A DNA stretch of 56,607 nt from assembly GCF_001625595.1 (NCBI RefSeq), contig NZ_AUXT01000186.1:1-56607 (forward strand), written 5' to 3'. This document shows positions 35,806-46,130 of the stretch, piece after piece (the stretch's first letter is position 1; every line of letters starts with the position of its first letter). The DNA comes from Pseudoalteromonas luteoviolacea NCIMB 1942. Lineage in GTDB: Bacteria > Pseudomonadota > Gammaproteobacteria > Enterobacterales > Alteromonadaceae. Under the pieces are notes generated by a model, which was not told the DNA's origin, did no database searches, and worked only from the letters and a program-made list of their open reading frames with translations. Position numbers and translations under genes: made by a program.

Positions 35806-37081
35806 TACCACGCAGCGCCATGAAACAGGTCATAGAAAACCACAACGCGTGATTACCAAGATCTTTCACGATTAAAAAGGGCAAGAAAAATCCGCAAACC
35901 GCTGAGACTATCATGCTATTGCGCATCTCTCTTGCTCTTGTCAATCCGACGAAAATGCCATCAAATAAAAAACAACTCATCGCAATAATGGGCAATATAA
36001 CTAGCCAAGGCAAATAGCCTGTAGCCGTTTCAATTACGCTCGGGATACTCGTCAATAAAGTAATAATTAACTCTCCAAATACTGCAAAAATAACGCAGTA
36101 AAGTAGCGCAAACACACTTCCCCAAAACACACTGACGTTAACCCATGCTTTTAGCTTGATTACATCCTGCTCGCCTTTAGCTTGTCCTACTTTTGCTTCT
36201 GCAGCATAAGCGATACCATCCAAGGCGAAACTCACTAGCATTAAGAAGTTGAGCAAGACAGCATTTGCAGCCAGTGTATTGTCACCCAGTCGTGCACCAT
36301 AAAAAGTCACAAAACTAAAGCACAGCTGCAAGACTAAAGAGCGAATAAATATATCTTTATTAAGAGATAGCAAGTGCATAATTTGCGTTCGGTTAGGAAT
36401 GAATATTGCGAACTTCCAGCCTTTTCGTTGCAACAATCGCAAGGTCAGTGCACATGCCAAAACAAAAGCACTATAATCCGCCACCACTGATGCCCAAGCA
36501 GCCCCTGCAACCCCCCATTCAAACCCGATAACAAAGATTAAATCTAGTGCAATATTAACCAGATTAGTAAATAAGACGACATAGAATGGCCCTTTGCCAT
36601 ACTGTAGACCCAACATAAAGCCTAATAGTACAAGATTCATCATTGCGGCTGGCGCACTGTAGATTCGAGTCGAAAAATAAATTTTCGCTTGTGCCATTAC
36701 TTGCGGGGATGGGGTGGCCAGCTGCTCTATGAGCTGCAATAGTAAGGGGGATAAAACAACCAAGGTTAATGCAAAGGTCAGTGCGAGAATGAGACTGGCT
36801 AACAATGATTGCTGTGCTCTTGTCTGATTTTTTTCGCCATAAGCCTGTGCAATTTCACCCGTCGTACTCATGCGTAAAAAGCTCGCCAGCCAGAATAGAA
36901 GTGCAATACTTCCAGAACCAAGAGCAATACCGGCCAGATAATGAGCATGACTCAAGTGTCCAATGACAGCTGTATCAACTAAACCTAACAGTGGAACCGA
37001 AATATTTGATAAAATCATCGGCGCTGCGAGAGTAAGTAGTGGAATATGATAAGGTGTACGCAGGTAATGAAAAAGCTTCAT
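35750..37081 (-). CDS. dinF: MATE-family efflux transporter, DinF-like
   Basis: This is a Na+- or H+-coupled multidrug/metabolite exporter of the inner membrane. The 443 residues have about 12 hydrophobic segments and the DinF-like N-terminus APMILSNISVPLLGLVDTAVIGHL with FLRMSTTGEIAQAYG. No LexA operator is visible at the start, unlike E. coli dinF. There is no ribosome site before ATG 37081; its first codons overlap the start of the divergent deacetylase gene by 15 nt. The 3' end overlaps the small membrane protein gene by 56 nt. Confidence 0.86.
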   Translation of the reverse strand: MKLFHYLRTPYHIPLLTLAAPMILSNISVPLLGLVDTAVIGHLSHAHYLAGIALGSGSIALLFWLASFLRMSTTGEIAQAYGEKNQTRAQQSLLASLILALTFALTLVVLSPLLLQLIEQLATPSPQVMAQAKIYFSTRIYSAPAAMMNLVLLGFMLGLQYGKGPFYVVLFTNLVNIALDLIFVIGFEWGVAGAAWASVVADYSAFVLACALTLRLLQRKGWKFAIFIPNRTQIMHLLSLNKDIFIRSLVLQLCFSFVTFYGARLGDNTLAANAVLLNFLMLVSFALDGIAYAAEAKVGQAKGEQDVIKLKAWVNVSVFWGSVFALLYCVIFAVFGELIITLLTSIPSVIETATGYLPWLVILPIIAMSCFLFDGIFVGLTRAREMRNSMIVSAVCGFFLPFLIVKDLGNHALWFSMTCFMALRGITLIYRYRRLVGQQALLK

Positions 37082-38092
37082 AATTTAGTTCTGTTAGTTG
37101 GATTTGTCAGCGCCACAGCGCAAAGTGCAACTATATTACAATATCATCACGTAAGTGAAAAACTTCCCCCGGTAACCAGTGTCACCGCTGATACTTTTAA
37201 AGCTCATTTAGAGTATTTGAAAACAGGAAACTATAAAGTAATTGCACTTGATAAGTTTATAGAACAATTAAGTGCAGACAAACCGCTACCGATTAATACG
37301 GTTGCTATCACATTTGATGATGGTTATGACAATAATATTGAGGCTGCCGCACCGCTTCTTGAAGCGTACAATTTTCCCTATACGATATTTGTTAATCCTC
37401 TGCTCATTGATGAAGGAAAAAGCTACGTGATGACGTGGGATGAGCTCAGAGCATTATCAAAGCGAGGCGCCCTCATTGCTAATCACAGTGCCAAACATGA
37501 CTATTTGCACCTTCGCCAAAATGGAGAGTCCGAAGCTCAATGGAAAGCAAGAGTTAAAAAAGATCTCACATGGTCACAACAGCGAATTGCCACCGAAGTT
37601 GGGCATGACTACCCCTATATCGCATATCCATATGGTGAGTTTGATAATTCGGTTCAAGCACTTGTCAAAGAACTGGGGTTAATTGGTATTGGCCAGCACT
37701 CTGGTGCCGTCGGTGTAACTACGGATTTTACTCGTGTACCTCGCTTTCCTGCTTCTGGCATTTATAGCAATCTAAAAACCCTAAAAGTAAAAATTAAGTC
37801 ACTTCCTTTTGCGATTGATAAGTTAAGCTATGAAAATTCGGTAACATCAAATCGAACACCTTCATTTGTGATTTCGTTCAAAGATATGGACTTTTATCAA
37901 AGTCAATTTGCCTGTTTTGTATCAGGAGTAGGCAAAGCGGAATTAACTTGGAATAGTAAAAAAAATGTGCAGGTAACATCACCAAAAGCTTTACCCGAAG
38001 GGCGCTCAAGGTACAACTGTACTGCCCCATCAAAAACGCACAAGGGCCACTTTTATTGGTTTTCACAACCTTGGGTAATTCAATCTATCTAG
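37067..38092 (+). CDS. Exported polysaccharide deacetylase family protein
   Basis: This 341-residue protein has a signal peptide (about 1-20, ending AQS). It carries a NodB-type CE4 domain (about 75-230) with motif 1 TFDDGYDNN (Asp84, Asp85) and motif 2 H140-SAK-H144. These provide the metal triad of de-N-acetylases acting on chitin-like or surface glycans. The N-terminal YHHVSEKLPPVTSVTADTF is reminiscent of the deacetylase half of PgaB, but the glycosidase half is missing. I choose ATG 37067 over 37046 because the signal peptide then starts MKK. It is divergent from the MATE gene with overlapping starts, and meets cheB tail to tail. Confidence 0.85.
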   Translation: MKKLHNLVLLVGFVSATAQSATILQYHHVSEKLPPVTSVTADTFKAHLEYLKTGNYKVIALDKFIEQLSADKPLPINTVAITFDDGYDNNIEAAAPLLEAYNFPYTIFVNPLLIDEGKSYVMTWDELRALSKRGALIANHSAKHDYLHLRQNGESEAQWKARVKKDLTWSQQRIATEVGHDYPYIAYPYGEFDNSVQALVKELGLIGIGQHSGAVGVTTDFTRVPRFPASGIYSNLKTLKVKIKSLPFAIDKLSYENSVTSNRTPSFVISFKDMDFYQSQFACFVSGVGKAELTWNSKKNVQVTSPKALPEGRSRYNCTAPSKTHKGHFYWFSQPWVIQSI

Positions 38093-38100
38093 TAATTAGG

Positions 38101-39129
38101 TTAGCGACTTGCTGATTTAAGCAAGTTAGTAGCTATATTATCCAAAGACACCACTTTGTTAGCTGCATTGAGCTCCACCGCTGCACGAGGCATCCCCCAT
38201 ACAACACAAGATGCCTCGTCTTGTGCAAACGTATTAGCACCGCCTTCTTTTAATCTCAAAAGGCCTTGAGCACCATCGCTTCCCATACCAGTCAGCAATG
38301 CCGCATGTACTTGTTTTGCCACTGGCAACAATGAATCAAACAATACATCCACAGCCGGCTTGTGGCGGTTTACTTTGTCACCATCATTCAACTGACAAAC
38401 TAATTTGCCTCCGTGCTGAGAAATAAGTAAATGCTTATCTCCCGGCGCTATAAAAACTCTTCCCTCGCCAAGTACATCGCCATCTTCGGCTTCTTTAACC
38501 GACACGGTGCAACACCGGTCCATACGCTGTGCAAAGGAGGCACTAAAAACGGGAGGGATATGCTGGGTTATCACAACTGGCGGGCAATTGCTTGGCAGCT
38601 TGGTGAGTACTTCTCTTAACGCTTCAGTGCCACCTGTAGACGCACCTATAGCAATAATATTGTTGCTTCGGTACTTTGTATCTCCACTGGCCGCTTTTTC
38701 AGTATTGTGTTTGTCTGGCTTAAATGCCCTCACTCGAGCACGACTCGCAGTGCGGATCTTTTGATATAAAATATCTGCATATGCTTCTAACTGCTCAGCG
38801 ACATTCGTCATGGGTTTTGCAATAAAGTCGACAGCACCTACTTCTAGGGCTTCAAGTGTTTCTGGTGAGCCTTTTTGTGTGAGCGTAGAAAGCATTACTA
38901 CAGGCATTGGCCTTAATCGCATCAAGTTCTTTAAGAAGCTTAAGCCATTCATCTTGGGCATTTCAATATCAAGCGTCAGTACATCAGGCTGAGTCGCCTT
39001 GATCATCCCTCTGGCTTCATAGGGGTCTTTTGCAGCTCCTACAACTTGTATATCTCCCGCTTGCTCCAAAACAGCTTTGAGCACCGCTCTTAATAAAGGG
39101 GAATCATCGACGATAAGTACCTTAATCAT
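38101..39129 (-). CDS. cheB: Chemotaxis methylesterase/glutaminase CheB
   Basis: It removes methyl groups from receptor glutamates, opposing CheR. The 342 residues comprise a receiver domain with phospho-acceptor Asp54 in LDIEMPKMNG, a linker (about 130-155) and the methylesterase domain. Catalytic residues are Ser in GASTGGTEAL, His in TQHIPP and Asp in GMGSDGA. It is the last gene of the chemosensory operon, 11 nt after cheD. Confidence 0.96.
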   Translation of the reverse strand: MIKVLIVDDSPLLRAVLKAVLEQAGDIQVVGAAKDPYEARGMIKATQPDVLTLDIEMPKMNGLSFLKNLMRLRPMPVVMLSTLTQKGSPETLEALEVGAVDFIAKPMTNVAEQLEAYADILYQKIRTASRARVRAFKPDKHNTEKAASGDTKYRSNNIIAIGASTGGTEALREVLTKLPSNCPPVVITQHIPPVFSASFAQRMDRCCTVSVKEAEDGDVLGEGRVFIAPGDKHLLISQHGGKLVCQLNDGDKVNRHKPAVDVLFDSLLPVAKQVHAALLTGMGSDGAQGLLRLKEGGANTFAQDEASCVVWGMPRAAVELNAANKVVSLDNIATNLLKSASR

Positions 39130-39140
39130 GTGCCATTACT

Positions 39141-39764
39141 CTAAAATAATTCAATATCGGTTTGGGCATCTTGCATTTCGATGTCATGAAGGTACTTAAC
39201 TTCGCGTTTTTCAATCGTATCATTGTGCATTTGACGCAGTTTTTTTACCTTGGCAGTACCAGATTGAGGATGAAAAACCACTTTTCTAGGCCAAGGCCCA
39301 CCTACATCGTGAGATACCAAGTTAAGATGTTCTTCTTCTATATAAGCATTGGCGAAACGGATGTTACCAACTCCAATGTCGGTCATCGCACTGATTATTT
39401 TCCCGCCGCCAAATAGCTTCACTTTAAGATTATCTCTACTCGCCCCGTTTTTTAGAACTTCGTTTATTAAATATTCCATTGCCCAATTACCATAACGGCA
39501 ATTAAAGTCATCCGAATGTACGTTTGTAATTTCCTTCATATTCTGAGCACCAGGCAACATAAAGTGATTCATGCCACCAATGCCCAGCTTCTCGTCATAA
39601 ACACATGCGGCGATACACGATCCCAGTACAGTAGAAATAAGCTCATCGTTTTTTGACACATAAAACTCACCAGGTAACACCTTTGCAACCACTTTGCTGC
39701 GGCCTGCATCCCAAAACCGTTTAACATGCTCAAAGCCCCGGATTACCGGTCTAAACTGATTCAT
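39141..39764 (-). CDS. cheD: Chemoreceptor glutamine deamidase CheD
   Basis: It deamidates glutamines on chemoreceptors and tunes their signalling. At 207 residues it is slightly longer than usual. The catalytic Cys lies in STVLGSCIAACVYD and the His in GIGGMNHFMLP. A later motif reads KLFGGGKI. Its start overlaps cheR by 4 nt. Confidence 0.95.
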   Translation of the reverse strand: MNQFRPVIRGFEHVKRFWDAGRSKVVAKVLPGEFYVSKNDELISTVLGSCIAACVYDEKLGIGGMNHFMLPGAQNMKEITNVHSDDFNCRYGNWAMEYLINEVLKNGASRDNLKVKLFGGGKIISAMTDIGVGNIRFANAYIEEEHLNLVSHDVGGPWPRKVVFHPQSGTAKVKKLRQMHNDTIEKREVKYLHDIEMQDAQTDIELF

Positions 39765-40585
39765 GCTGCATCGATCCTCTTATACATTGTTTTGCCTAAA
39801 TTCTTGAAATCAGTCCGCTCTTTGCTCATTGTTTCAGAATGGCCTATAAAAAGGTGCCCATGTGTTTTGTCGAGTAGATCGTGGTACCCCTTAAACAAAT
39901 TGTCTTTCGTTTCTTTGTCAAAATAAATCAGTACATTTCTACAAAATATCAAGTCAAAAGGGCCACGCATTGGCCAAGGCTCTAGTAAATTCAAACGCTT
40001 AAAGTAAATACACTCCTTTAATTTATCTTTAACCCGATATTGACTACCATCACTACTCTTTAAAAACCACTTCCTCAAGTGACTCTCTTCTAACCCTGTA
40101 ATTGATGTACTGTTGTACGTCCCTTGTGATGCTTTTTGTAACACATTTGAATCAAGATCTGTCGCAAGTACCTTAACATCCCAATCACTCGGAAATTCAT
40201 CAGCTATTGTCATTGCAATACTATAAGGCTCCTCACCTGTAGAGCAGCCTGCTGACCAGATCCTGACACGCTTTGATAATCGGTTGTCCGTTTTAATGCG
40301 CTCTATTAAGCCAGTCTTTAAAAACTCAAAATGGTGAGCTTCTCTAAAGAATGACGTGAGATTGGTCGTGATAGCATTAATAAAGTGACTAAACTCTTGA
40401 TCGCCGCATTGATCTAAATAGCTTAAGTACTCTTCAAACGTGCGTAGTCCGTTCGCTCTTATTCGTCTGGCTAAGCGCGAATACACCATTTCTCTTTTGT
40501 GAGGCCCAAGTACAATGCCGCAAGCGTTATAAACTCTGTCAGATATAATCTGAAAGTCTCTATCCGTGAATGGAAATTCTTTCAT
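39761..40585 (-). CDS. cheR: Chemoreceptor glutamate methyltransferase CheR
   Basis: It methylates receptor glutamates with S-adenosylmethionine. The 274 residues have an N-terminal helical domain (about 1-90), the SAM motif RIWSAGCSTGEEPYSIAM (about 112-130) and the conserved LIFCRNVLIYFD. The neighbouring receptor ends in a Trp/Phe pentapeptide of the type bound by some CheR proteins. It lies 110 nt after the receptor gene; a gap of that size could hold an internal promoter. Confidence 0.95.
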   Translation of the reverse strand: MKEFPFTDRDFQIISDRVYNACGIVLGPHKREMVYSRLARRIRANGLRTFEEYLSYLDQCGDQEFSHFINAITTNLTSFFREAHHFEFLKTGLIERIKTDNRLSKRVRIWSAGCSTGEEPYSIAMTIADEFPSDWDVKVLATDLDSNVLQKASQGTYNSTSITGLEESHLRKWFLKSSDGSQYRVKDKLKECIYFKRLNLLEPWPMRGPFDLIFCRNVLIYFDKETKDNLFKGYHDLLDKTHGHLFIGHSETMSKERTDFKNLGKTMYKRIDAA

Positions 40586-40695
40586 ACGAGCACACTTTAA
40601 AATAGTTCACTTTATAATCAGGAATTGACAACGAGTGCTTAACTGCAAAGTCACAGGGAAGTGAGCACTTCCCTTCTAAAACTTTAATGTGAACT

Positions 40696-43419
40696 CTAGA
40701 ACTCTTCCCATTCGTCTGAATCATCAGCAAAGCGGTTGGCCGCTTCCGACTTACTACGCCCCATATCCATAGAACCATTTGACGAGGTACTCGGTAACTT
40801 AATGTTCGCAGTATTACTAGATGGTGGTTGAGGTTTATTCAGCCTCTCTGTAGATATACTTGCCACTTCTGACAATCCATTGCCACCGCTCGACTCCCCT
40901 ACATTGAAGAAATTCAGCAGCCTTCTCATATCATTTGCTTGCTCAGCCATAGACTCCCCAGCTGCAGAAGCCTCTTCTACTAATGCTGCATTCTGCTGAG
41001 TCATTTCATCCATTTGAGCTACCGCTTTATTCACTTGCTCAATACCTGAGCTTTGCTCTTCCGACGCCTCTGCGATATCTGAGATCATCTCCGTCACACG
41101 CTTTACGGCTTCCACGATTTCTTTTAACGTCGAGCCAGACTCATTAACGAGTAATGTGCCATCTTCCACTTTGCCCACGCTGTCTCTGATCAAGTCTTTG
41201 ATTTCTTTTGCCGCACCAGCTGAGCGCTGCGCCAAATTACGTACTTCGCCAGCTACAACGGCAAAGCCTCGACCCTGCTCTCCAGCTCTTGCAGCTTCTA
41301 CAGCAGCATTGAGTGCGAGTAGGTTAGTTTGAAAGGCAATTTCATCAATGACACTGATAATATCGGCTATTTTCTTACTCGATTCATTGATCTCGGACAT
41401 ACTTGCAACGGCTCGATTAACGACTTCTCCCCCTGCCACAGCTTTTTCGCTGGTCTCTGAAGCGAGTTCATTAGCAACTTTTGCATTGTCTGCATTTTGC
41501 CTCACCGTACTTGTCATCTCTTCCATGCTCGATGCAGTTTCTTCGAGTGACGAAGCCTGCTCTTCAGTTCTTTGACTCAAGTCTGCATTACCCTGAGAGA
41601 TCTCTTCTGCACCACTGGCAACCATGGCGGCAGATGAGCTGATCCGGTTTAAGACCTCAGTTAGCTTGTCTGCGGTGGTATTAGCATCTTGCTTGAGCTT
41701 ATCAAACGCGCCGTTGTAGTTTGCATTAATACGCTGTGTTAAATCTCCATTCGCTAGGGCGTCTAGCATATTTACGGTGTCTGACACAGCAGCATCAACA
41801 ATAGACACAAGGCCATTCAAGCCTTGGGCAAGTCGTAAATAAAACCCGTCTTTATCGTTTTCATTCAACCTAGCCGATAAATTACCAGAACGAGCAGACT
41901 CTACGAGCTCATTAACTTCTGATTCAATTGCAACTTCATTGGTTCTATCTTCCCACTCCACAACTGTGCCAATGCGTTCACCATCTGCGGCGATGATTGG
42001 GTTAGCAACCAGCCCAAAGGTGCGGCCACCGACTTTAATTTCTGTTTTATAGGTATTGGTTAGATTGGTCACCATATTGCGTTGATGAGCTGGGTTCTTG
42101 TGGAACACATCAATGTTCGCCCCCATCAGCTTGCCACAGTCAAAGTTGGGTAAATCTTGACGAATGTCTCGCTCAGCGTTCTTCATCATCTCAACAACCG
42201 ACTCATTCATATAAACAATATTGAAATGTGAGTCAGCAATCATAGTATTGGTTGCGACATTATCTAACGCTCTGCGTACTCTTAGGTTTTCGTTAGCTAT
42301 TGACTGCGCTTCTCGCTCTTGAGCCAACCGCTCTGTTTTATCTTCCCATTCAACCACTGTGCCGATACGACGGCCTTCAGAATCCTGCACTGGCGTTGCG
42401 ATTAGTCCAAAAGTAAACCCAGCAACTTGGATATCTGTATTGTACGTACTAGTCATACTGTTGAGTAAATTTCTTTGGTGGGCTGGGTTTACATGGAATA
42501 TATCAATATTTTGACCAATCAGGTCATCCACATTAAAGCGCGGTAGGGCCTCTTGCAGCTTAGCCTGGTTTTTTCTGAGCATCTGGGTGACAGAGTCGTT
42601 TACATATACGATATTAAAGTCATCATCCGCCAACATAACATTGGCTTGACACACATTAAGCGCACTAGAGATACGCGCGTTCTTAGCGGCTTCATCTTGT
42701 TGTTTTTTCTCAATGGCTAGTTGCTCAGTAAGGTCTCCCCACTCAACCAGCGTTGCAATACGATTATTATCTTCGTCGAATACAGGTGTTGCAATTAAAT
42801 CAAAGGTTAACCCCGCTACCGTGATCTGTGTCTTATACACATCTCTCAAATTAGCCAATAGATTACGCTGGTGGCTTGGGTTCGCGTGGAACATATCTAT
42901 GTTAGTACCAATTGTGGTTGCTACATTGAAACTGGGGAGTTCTTGACGAAGTTGGTGCTCATTTTTCCGAAGCATACTGGTCACAGAATCATTCATATAA
43001 ACAATATTGTGGTCACTGTCCGCCACCATAATATTGGCTTGACACCCTTTTAACGCCAACAACAAACTTTGAGTATGATCATCTTGATGAACTTCTTCGC
43101 TTTCAAGGTTTGATAAAGCCCTAAATAATTGCGGAAAACCCGAAAAATCCACTTGCCCTAATTGCTCTTCGCTGCGAGCTTGAATTATGGGTAAAGCGCT
43201 ATAAACCGTAGCTAATTGCAGAGTAAAAACAGACAACCCTTGCTTCATAAATATCAATGCCGCCGCAATGCCTATCAAAGGTACAACAAATGACAGCATA
43301 CGCATTTGTTCGGATTCAGCCTGTCCCAGCTGAGCACCAAGAATGACACTAACAACCAGTATGACCCCGGTAATTAAGATCTTGTTATTAATACTACTTT
43401 GGATACTCTGTTCACTCAT
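40696..43419 (-). CDS. Methyl-accepting receptor with three tandem PAS domains (Aer2-like)
   Basis: This 907-residue chemoreceptor has two closely spaced membrane helices (about 15-32 and 41-58) and no real periplasmic domain. Three homologous PAS domains follow (about 120-236, 251-363 and 384-496), then paired HAMP-like segments (about 505-590), the methyl-accepting signalling domain (about 595-865) and a tail ending DEWEEF, which fits the xWxxF CheR/CheB docking motif. Every PAS repeat keeps FHxNPxHQR and ends (T/V)VEW. In P. aeruginosa Aer2, as I remember it, a His in this helix binds heme and a Trp in the last strand touches O2. ATG 43419 is chosen over an upstream TTG. Confidence 0.9.
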   Translation of the reverse strand: MSEQSIQSSINNKILITGVILVVSVILGAQLGQAESEQMRMLSFVVPLIGIAAALIFMKQGLSVFTLQLATVYSALPIIQARSEEQLGQVDFSGFPQLFRALSNLESEEVHQDDHTQSLLLALKGCQANIMVADSDHNIVYMNDSVTSMLRKNEHQLRQELPSFNVATTIGTNIDMFHANPSHQRNLLANLRDVYKTQITVAGLTFDLIATPVFDEDNNRIATLVEWGDLTEQLAIEKKQQDEAAKNARISSALNVCQANVMLADDDFNIVYVNDSVTQMLRKNQAKLQEALPRFNVDDLIGQNIDIFHVNPAHQRNLLNSMTSTYNTDIQVAGFTFGLIATPVQDSEGRRIGTVVEWEDKTERLAQEREAQSIANENLRVRRALDNVATNTMIADSHFNIVYMNESVVEMMKNAERDIRQDLPNFDCGKLMGANIDVFHKNPAHQRNMVTNLTNTYKTEIKVGGRTFGLVANPIIAADGERIGTVVEWEDRTNEVAIESEVNELVESARSGNLSARLNENDKDGFYLRLAQGLNGLVSIVDAAVSDTVNMLDALANGDLTQRINANYNGAFDKLKQDANTTADKLTEVLNRISSSAAMVASGAEEISQGNADLSQRTEEQASSLEETASSMEEMTSTVRQNADNAKVANELASETSEKAVAGGEVVNRAVASMSEINESSKKIADIISVIDEIAFQTNLLALNAAVEAARAGEQGRGFAVVAGEVRNLAQRSAGAAKEIKDLIRDSVGKVEDGTLLVNESGSTLKEIVEAVKRVTEMISDIAEASEEQSSGIEQVNKAVAQMDEMTQQNAALVEEASAAGESMAEQANDMRRLLNFFNVGESSGGNGLSEVASISTERLNKPQPPSSNTANIKLPSTSSNGSMDMGRSKSEAANRFADDSDEWEEF

Positions 43420-43431
43420 TTCGACCCCCAA

Positions 43432-43938
43432 TTAGCCTTTGAGTCCACTTTTATCACTCAAATCTAAAACCTTTTCTAGATTTAAAAGCACAACCATTTT
43501 TTGCCCTACATTGACTAGACCATGAACAAAGTATGCATTGTCTGAATCCTGAAAGTCGGGTACATCTTTCGCTTTCTCCTCGGCAATGCTATATACATCT
43601 GACACAGCATCCACGACTAGCCCCATTATTTTTTGCTGATCTTTTATCTGCACAGAAACCACAATCACGACAGTGAGTGGTCCATACTCAATCGCATCAA
43701 TGCCAAACCGCATTCGCAAATCAATAATCGGCACTATGGTGCCACGTAAGTTCATTGCTCCACGCACAAAGTTAGGTGAGTTAGGGATCGTGGTAACAGG
43801 CTCCCAGCCTCTTATTTCTTGTACGGCAAGTATGTCCATGCCGTACTCTTCGTCATGCATCATAAAAGTTAAAAACTGCTTTTCGTCCGACTCTCCATCG
43901 AACATCAACTGTTGATTTACGCCTACTTGATCAATCAT
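43432..43938 (-). CDS. cheW: Chemotaxis coupling protein CheW
   Basis: This SH3-like adaptor (168 residues) links the receptor to CheA. The pattern EIRGWEPVTTIPNSPNFVRGAMNLRGTIVPIIDLRMRFG (about 42-80) is diagnostic. It overlaps cheA by 4 nt and lies 12 nt before the receptor start. Confidence 0.95.
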   Translation of the reverse strand: MIDQVGVNQQLMFDGESDEKQFLTFMMHDEEYGMDILAVQEIRGWEPVTTIPNSPNFVRGAMNLRGTIVPIIDLRMRFGIDAIEYGPLTVVIVVSVQIKDQQKIMGLVVDAVSDVYSIAEEKAKDVPDFQDSDNAYFVHGLVNVGQKMVVLLNLEKVLDLSDKSGLKG

Positions 43939-46112
43939 GCAGGTTCAGCCTCCTCACCCTTCAAATCCACTAACAGCTCAGTGGAGCCTGGGCGGCGCAA
44001 TCCACTCAATTTAATTAAGCCACTAATATCAATGATCAAAGAAACTGTACCGTCTCCTAGAATCGTCGCACCAGAAATACCATCTACCTTCTGATAATTC
44101 GCCTCTAAGCTCTTAATTACGACTTGTTGTTGTGCCAAGAGGTCGTCAACTAGAAGGCCTATTTTGTAATTGTCACTTTCAACAACAACTAGGAGCGTTT
44201 TATCCAACTCTTCTCGCGCACCTTGGTGACTAAAAATGTCATATAGTCGCAGAATTGGAATGTATTCATCCCTTAACCGTAAAACCTCTAGCCCTTTACC
44301 TACTTTACTGACTTTCGCAATATCAATTTGCAGAGATTCAACAATGGAAATCAGTGGAATAATATAAGTATGTGCAGCTACTTGAACTAATTGCCCGTCT
44401 AATATGGCGAGCGTAAGTGGCAAGCGAATAGTAAATGTGGAACCGACACCTTGCTTGGATGTCACTTCAACAGAGCCATTTAATGCTTGGATGTTGCGCC
44501 TTACAACATCCATTCCTACACCACGACCTGAAATATCACTGACACTATCGGCAGTAGAAAATCCTGGCATAAAAATAAGCTCATTAATTTCTTCGACGCT
44601 GAGCTCATCAGACTCTTGTATCAAACCGTTCGCGATAGCTTTGTTACGAATTTTATCGGTATCTAAGCCTTTACCGTCATCCATGATTTCTATGACAATG
44701 TTACCGCCTTGATGAAATGCATTGAGTGTCACAGTCCCTACCGGATCTTTGCCATTTGCAATTCTATCTTCTGGTGTTTCAAGCCCATGGTCGAGAGAGT
44801 TTCTAACTAAGTGCACCATTGGATCGGAGAGTTTTTCCATCACCGTTTTATCAAGCTCTGTTTGTTCTCCGACAAGTTTCAGTTCAACTTGCTTATTCAA
44901 TTTTTGTGAAGTATCTCTCACCAAACGGGGAAAACGGCTAAATACAAAGCTAATTGGCAACATCCTAATCCGCATTACATTCTCTTGCAGATCTCGAGTA
45001 TTATGCGCCAATTGGGTAAGCCCTTCCTGAAGTGCCGCAATACTGGATTCAGTAATATCTTGGTCGCCGATTTGGCTTAGCATAGCCTGAGTGATCACCA
45101 ACTCACCCACCATATTAATCAAAGAGTCGACTTTATCTATTCCCACTCTTATCGATGTTGCGCCAGAATCACTCGACTTTCTGTTCTCAGTCTTTGTATT
45201 TTTAACGGTTTCAACTTTTTGCTGAACAGCCGCGAGTGCTTGCTGTGCCTTTTCTGTTTCAACATCGGGTTTGACGGCCTCAACCGAACCTGAAGTTTCA
45301 CCTGCCACTTCACCCGAACTTTCGCTAGACGCAGACACAACACCTTGGTCAACTTGAGGTGCAGAAGGCGTTTGTGCGGGTTCATCATCAAACAAGCCGC
45401 CGCAGGCCTCTATTTTTATTTCAGCGTCATCTTCTACCCATTCAAATATTTCTGCTATTGCTTGCTCTTCTCGAGAGGTAGTTAAAAAGAAACGCCAGTG
45501 TAGGAAACAGTCTTCAGGGTCAAACTCTAAGAAATCAGGGATTGCGTCATGAAACGCTCTCACTTCCAGATCCCCCAACTCAGCCAGCTCCGAAAACATG
45601 TAGAGAGGCTCATTGCCAGTTTTAAATAAATGCGGCTCAGGTTTAAATTCAATCTGATAGGTTGTGCTTCGTAAGGCCTCACTTTCAACGGCCGTCGTCA
45701 CAGTTTCTTCAACTGATGACTCTTCTCCACCTAAAATCGCTTCAAACCGCGCTTTAAGCTCATATGACTCGCTTAAATCAGGCTCTTCTTCAGCTTGCAA
45801 CGCACTGAGCAGACCTCGTACACAGTCTACTGATTTCAGTAACAAGTTAACGTGCTCAGCAGTTAAAACTCGTTGCCCGTCACGAATTTGGTCAAGTAGC
45901 GTTTCCAGTACATGAGTAAAATCAGAAACAGATACAAACCCAAATGTCCCACTACCACCTTTGATAGAGTGTGCTGCTCTAAATATGGTGTTAATGGTTT
46001 CAGAGTCTTCCTTACCTGGTTCAAGATTTAGAAGTTCTGCCTCCATTGCATCCAAGCCTTCAAAGCTCTCTTCAAAGAACACATCAAAAAACTGACTTAA
46101 ATCTATACTCAT
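43935..46112 (-). CDS. cheA: Chemotaxis histidine kinase CheA
   Basis: This 725-residue kinase has a P1 HPt domain with phospho-His48 in AAHSIKGGSGTFGF. A ferredoxin-like region (about 150-235) stands where P2 would be and is followed by an acidic Ser/Thr/Val-rich linker (about 240-300). The P3 dimerisation helices, the P4 ATPase (HLVRNSLDHGLE, MDDGKGLD, DISGRGVGMDVV) and the P5 CheW-like regulatory domain complete it. It overlaps cheW by 4 nt and lies 18 nt after cheY. Confidence 0.95.
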   Translation of the reverse strand: MSIDLSQFFDVFFEESFEGLDAMEAELLNLEPGKEDSETINTIFRAAHSIKGGSGTFGFVSVSDFTHVLETLLDQIRDGQRVLTAEHVNLLLKSVDCVRGLLSALQAEEEPDLSESYELKARFEAILGGEESSVEETVTTAVESEALRSTTYQIEFKPEPHLFKTGNEPLYMFSELAELGDLEVRAFHDAIPDFLEFDPEDCFLHWRFFLTTSREEQAIAEIFEWVEDDAEIKIEACGGLFDDEPAQTPSAPQVDQGVVSASSESSGEVAGETSGSVEAVKPDVETEKAQQALAAVQQKVETVKNTKTENRKSSDSGATSIRVGIDKVDSLINMVGELVITQAMLSQIGDQDITESSIAALQEGLTQLAHNTRDLQENVMRIRMLPISFVFSRFPRLVRDTSQKLNKQVELKLVGEQTELDKTVMEKLSDPMVHLVRNSLDHGLETPEDRIANGKDPVGTVTLNAFHQGGNIVIEIMDDGKGLDTDKIRNKAIANGLIQESDELSVEEINELIFMPGFSTADSVSDISGRGVGMDVVRRNIQALNGSVEVTSKQGVGSTFTIRLPLTLAILDGQLVQVAAHTYIIPLISIVESLQIDIAKVSKVGKGLEVLRLRDEYIPILRLYDIFSHQGAREELDKTLLVVVESDNYKIGLLVDDLLAQQQVVIKSLEANYQKVDGISGATILGDGTVSLIIDISGLIKLSGLRRPGSTELLVDLKGEEAEPA

Positions 46113-46130
46113 GCCTATACCTCTTTGGTA

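Noticed and set aside
37082..37110. LexA operator for the DinF-like MATE gene
   Set aside because: No CTG-N10-CAG palindrome around the start.
45149..45391. 80-codon open frame inside cheA on the same strand, and many similar frames opposite large genes
   Set aside because: Frames are shadows of strongly conserved genes, with no ribosome sites and basic or Ser-rich products typical of out-of-frame reading.
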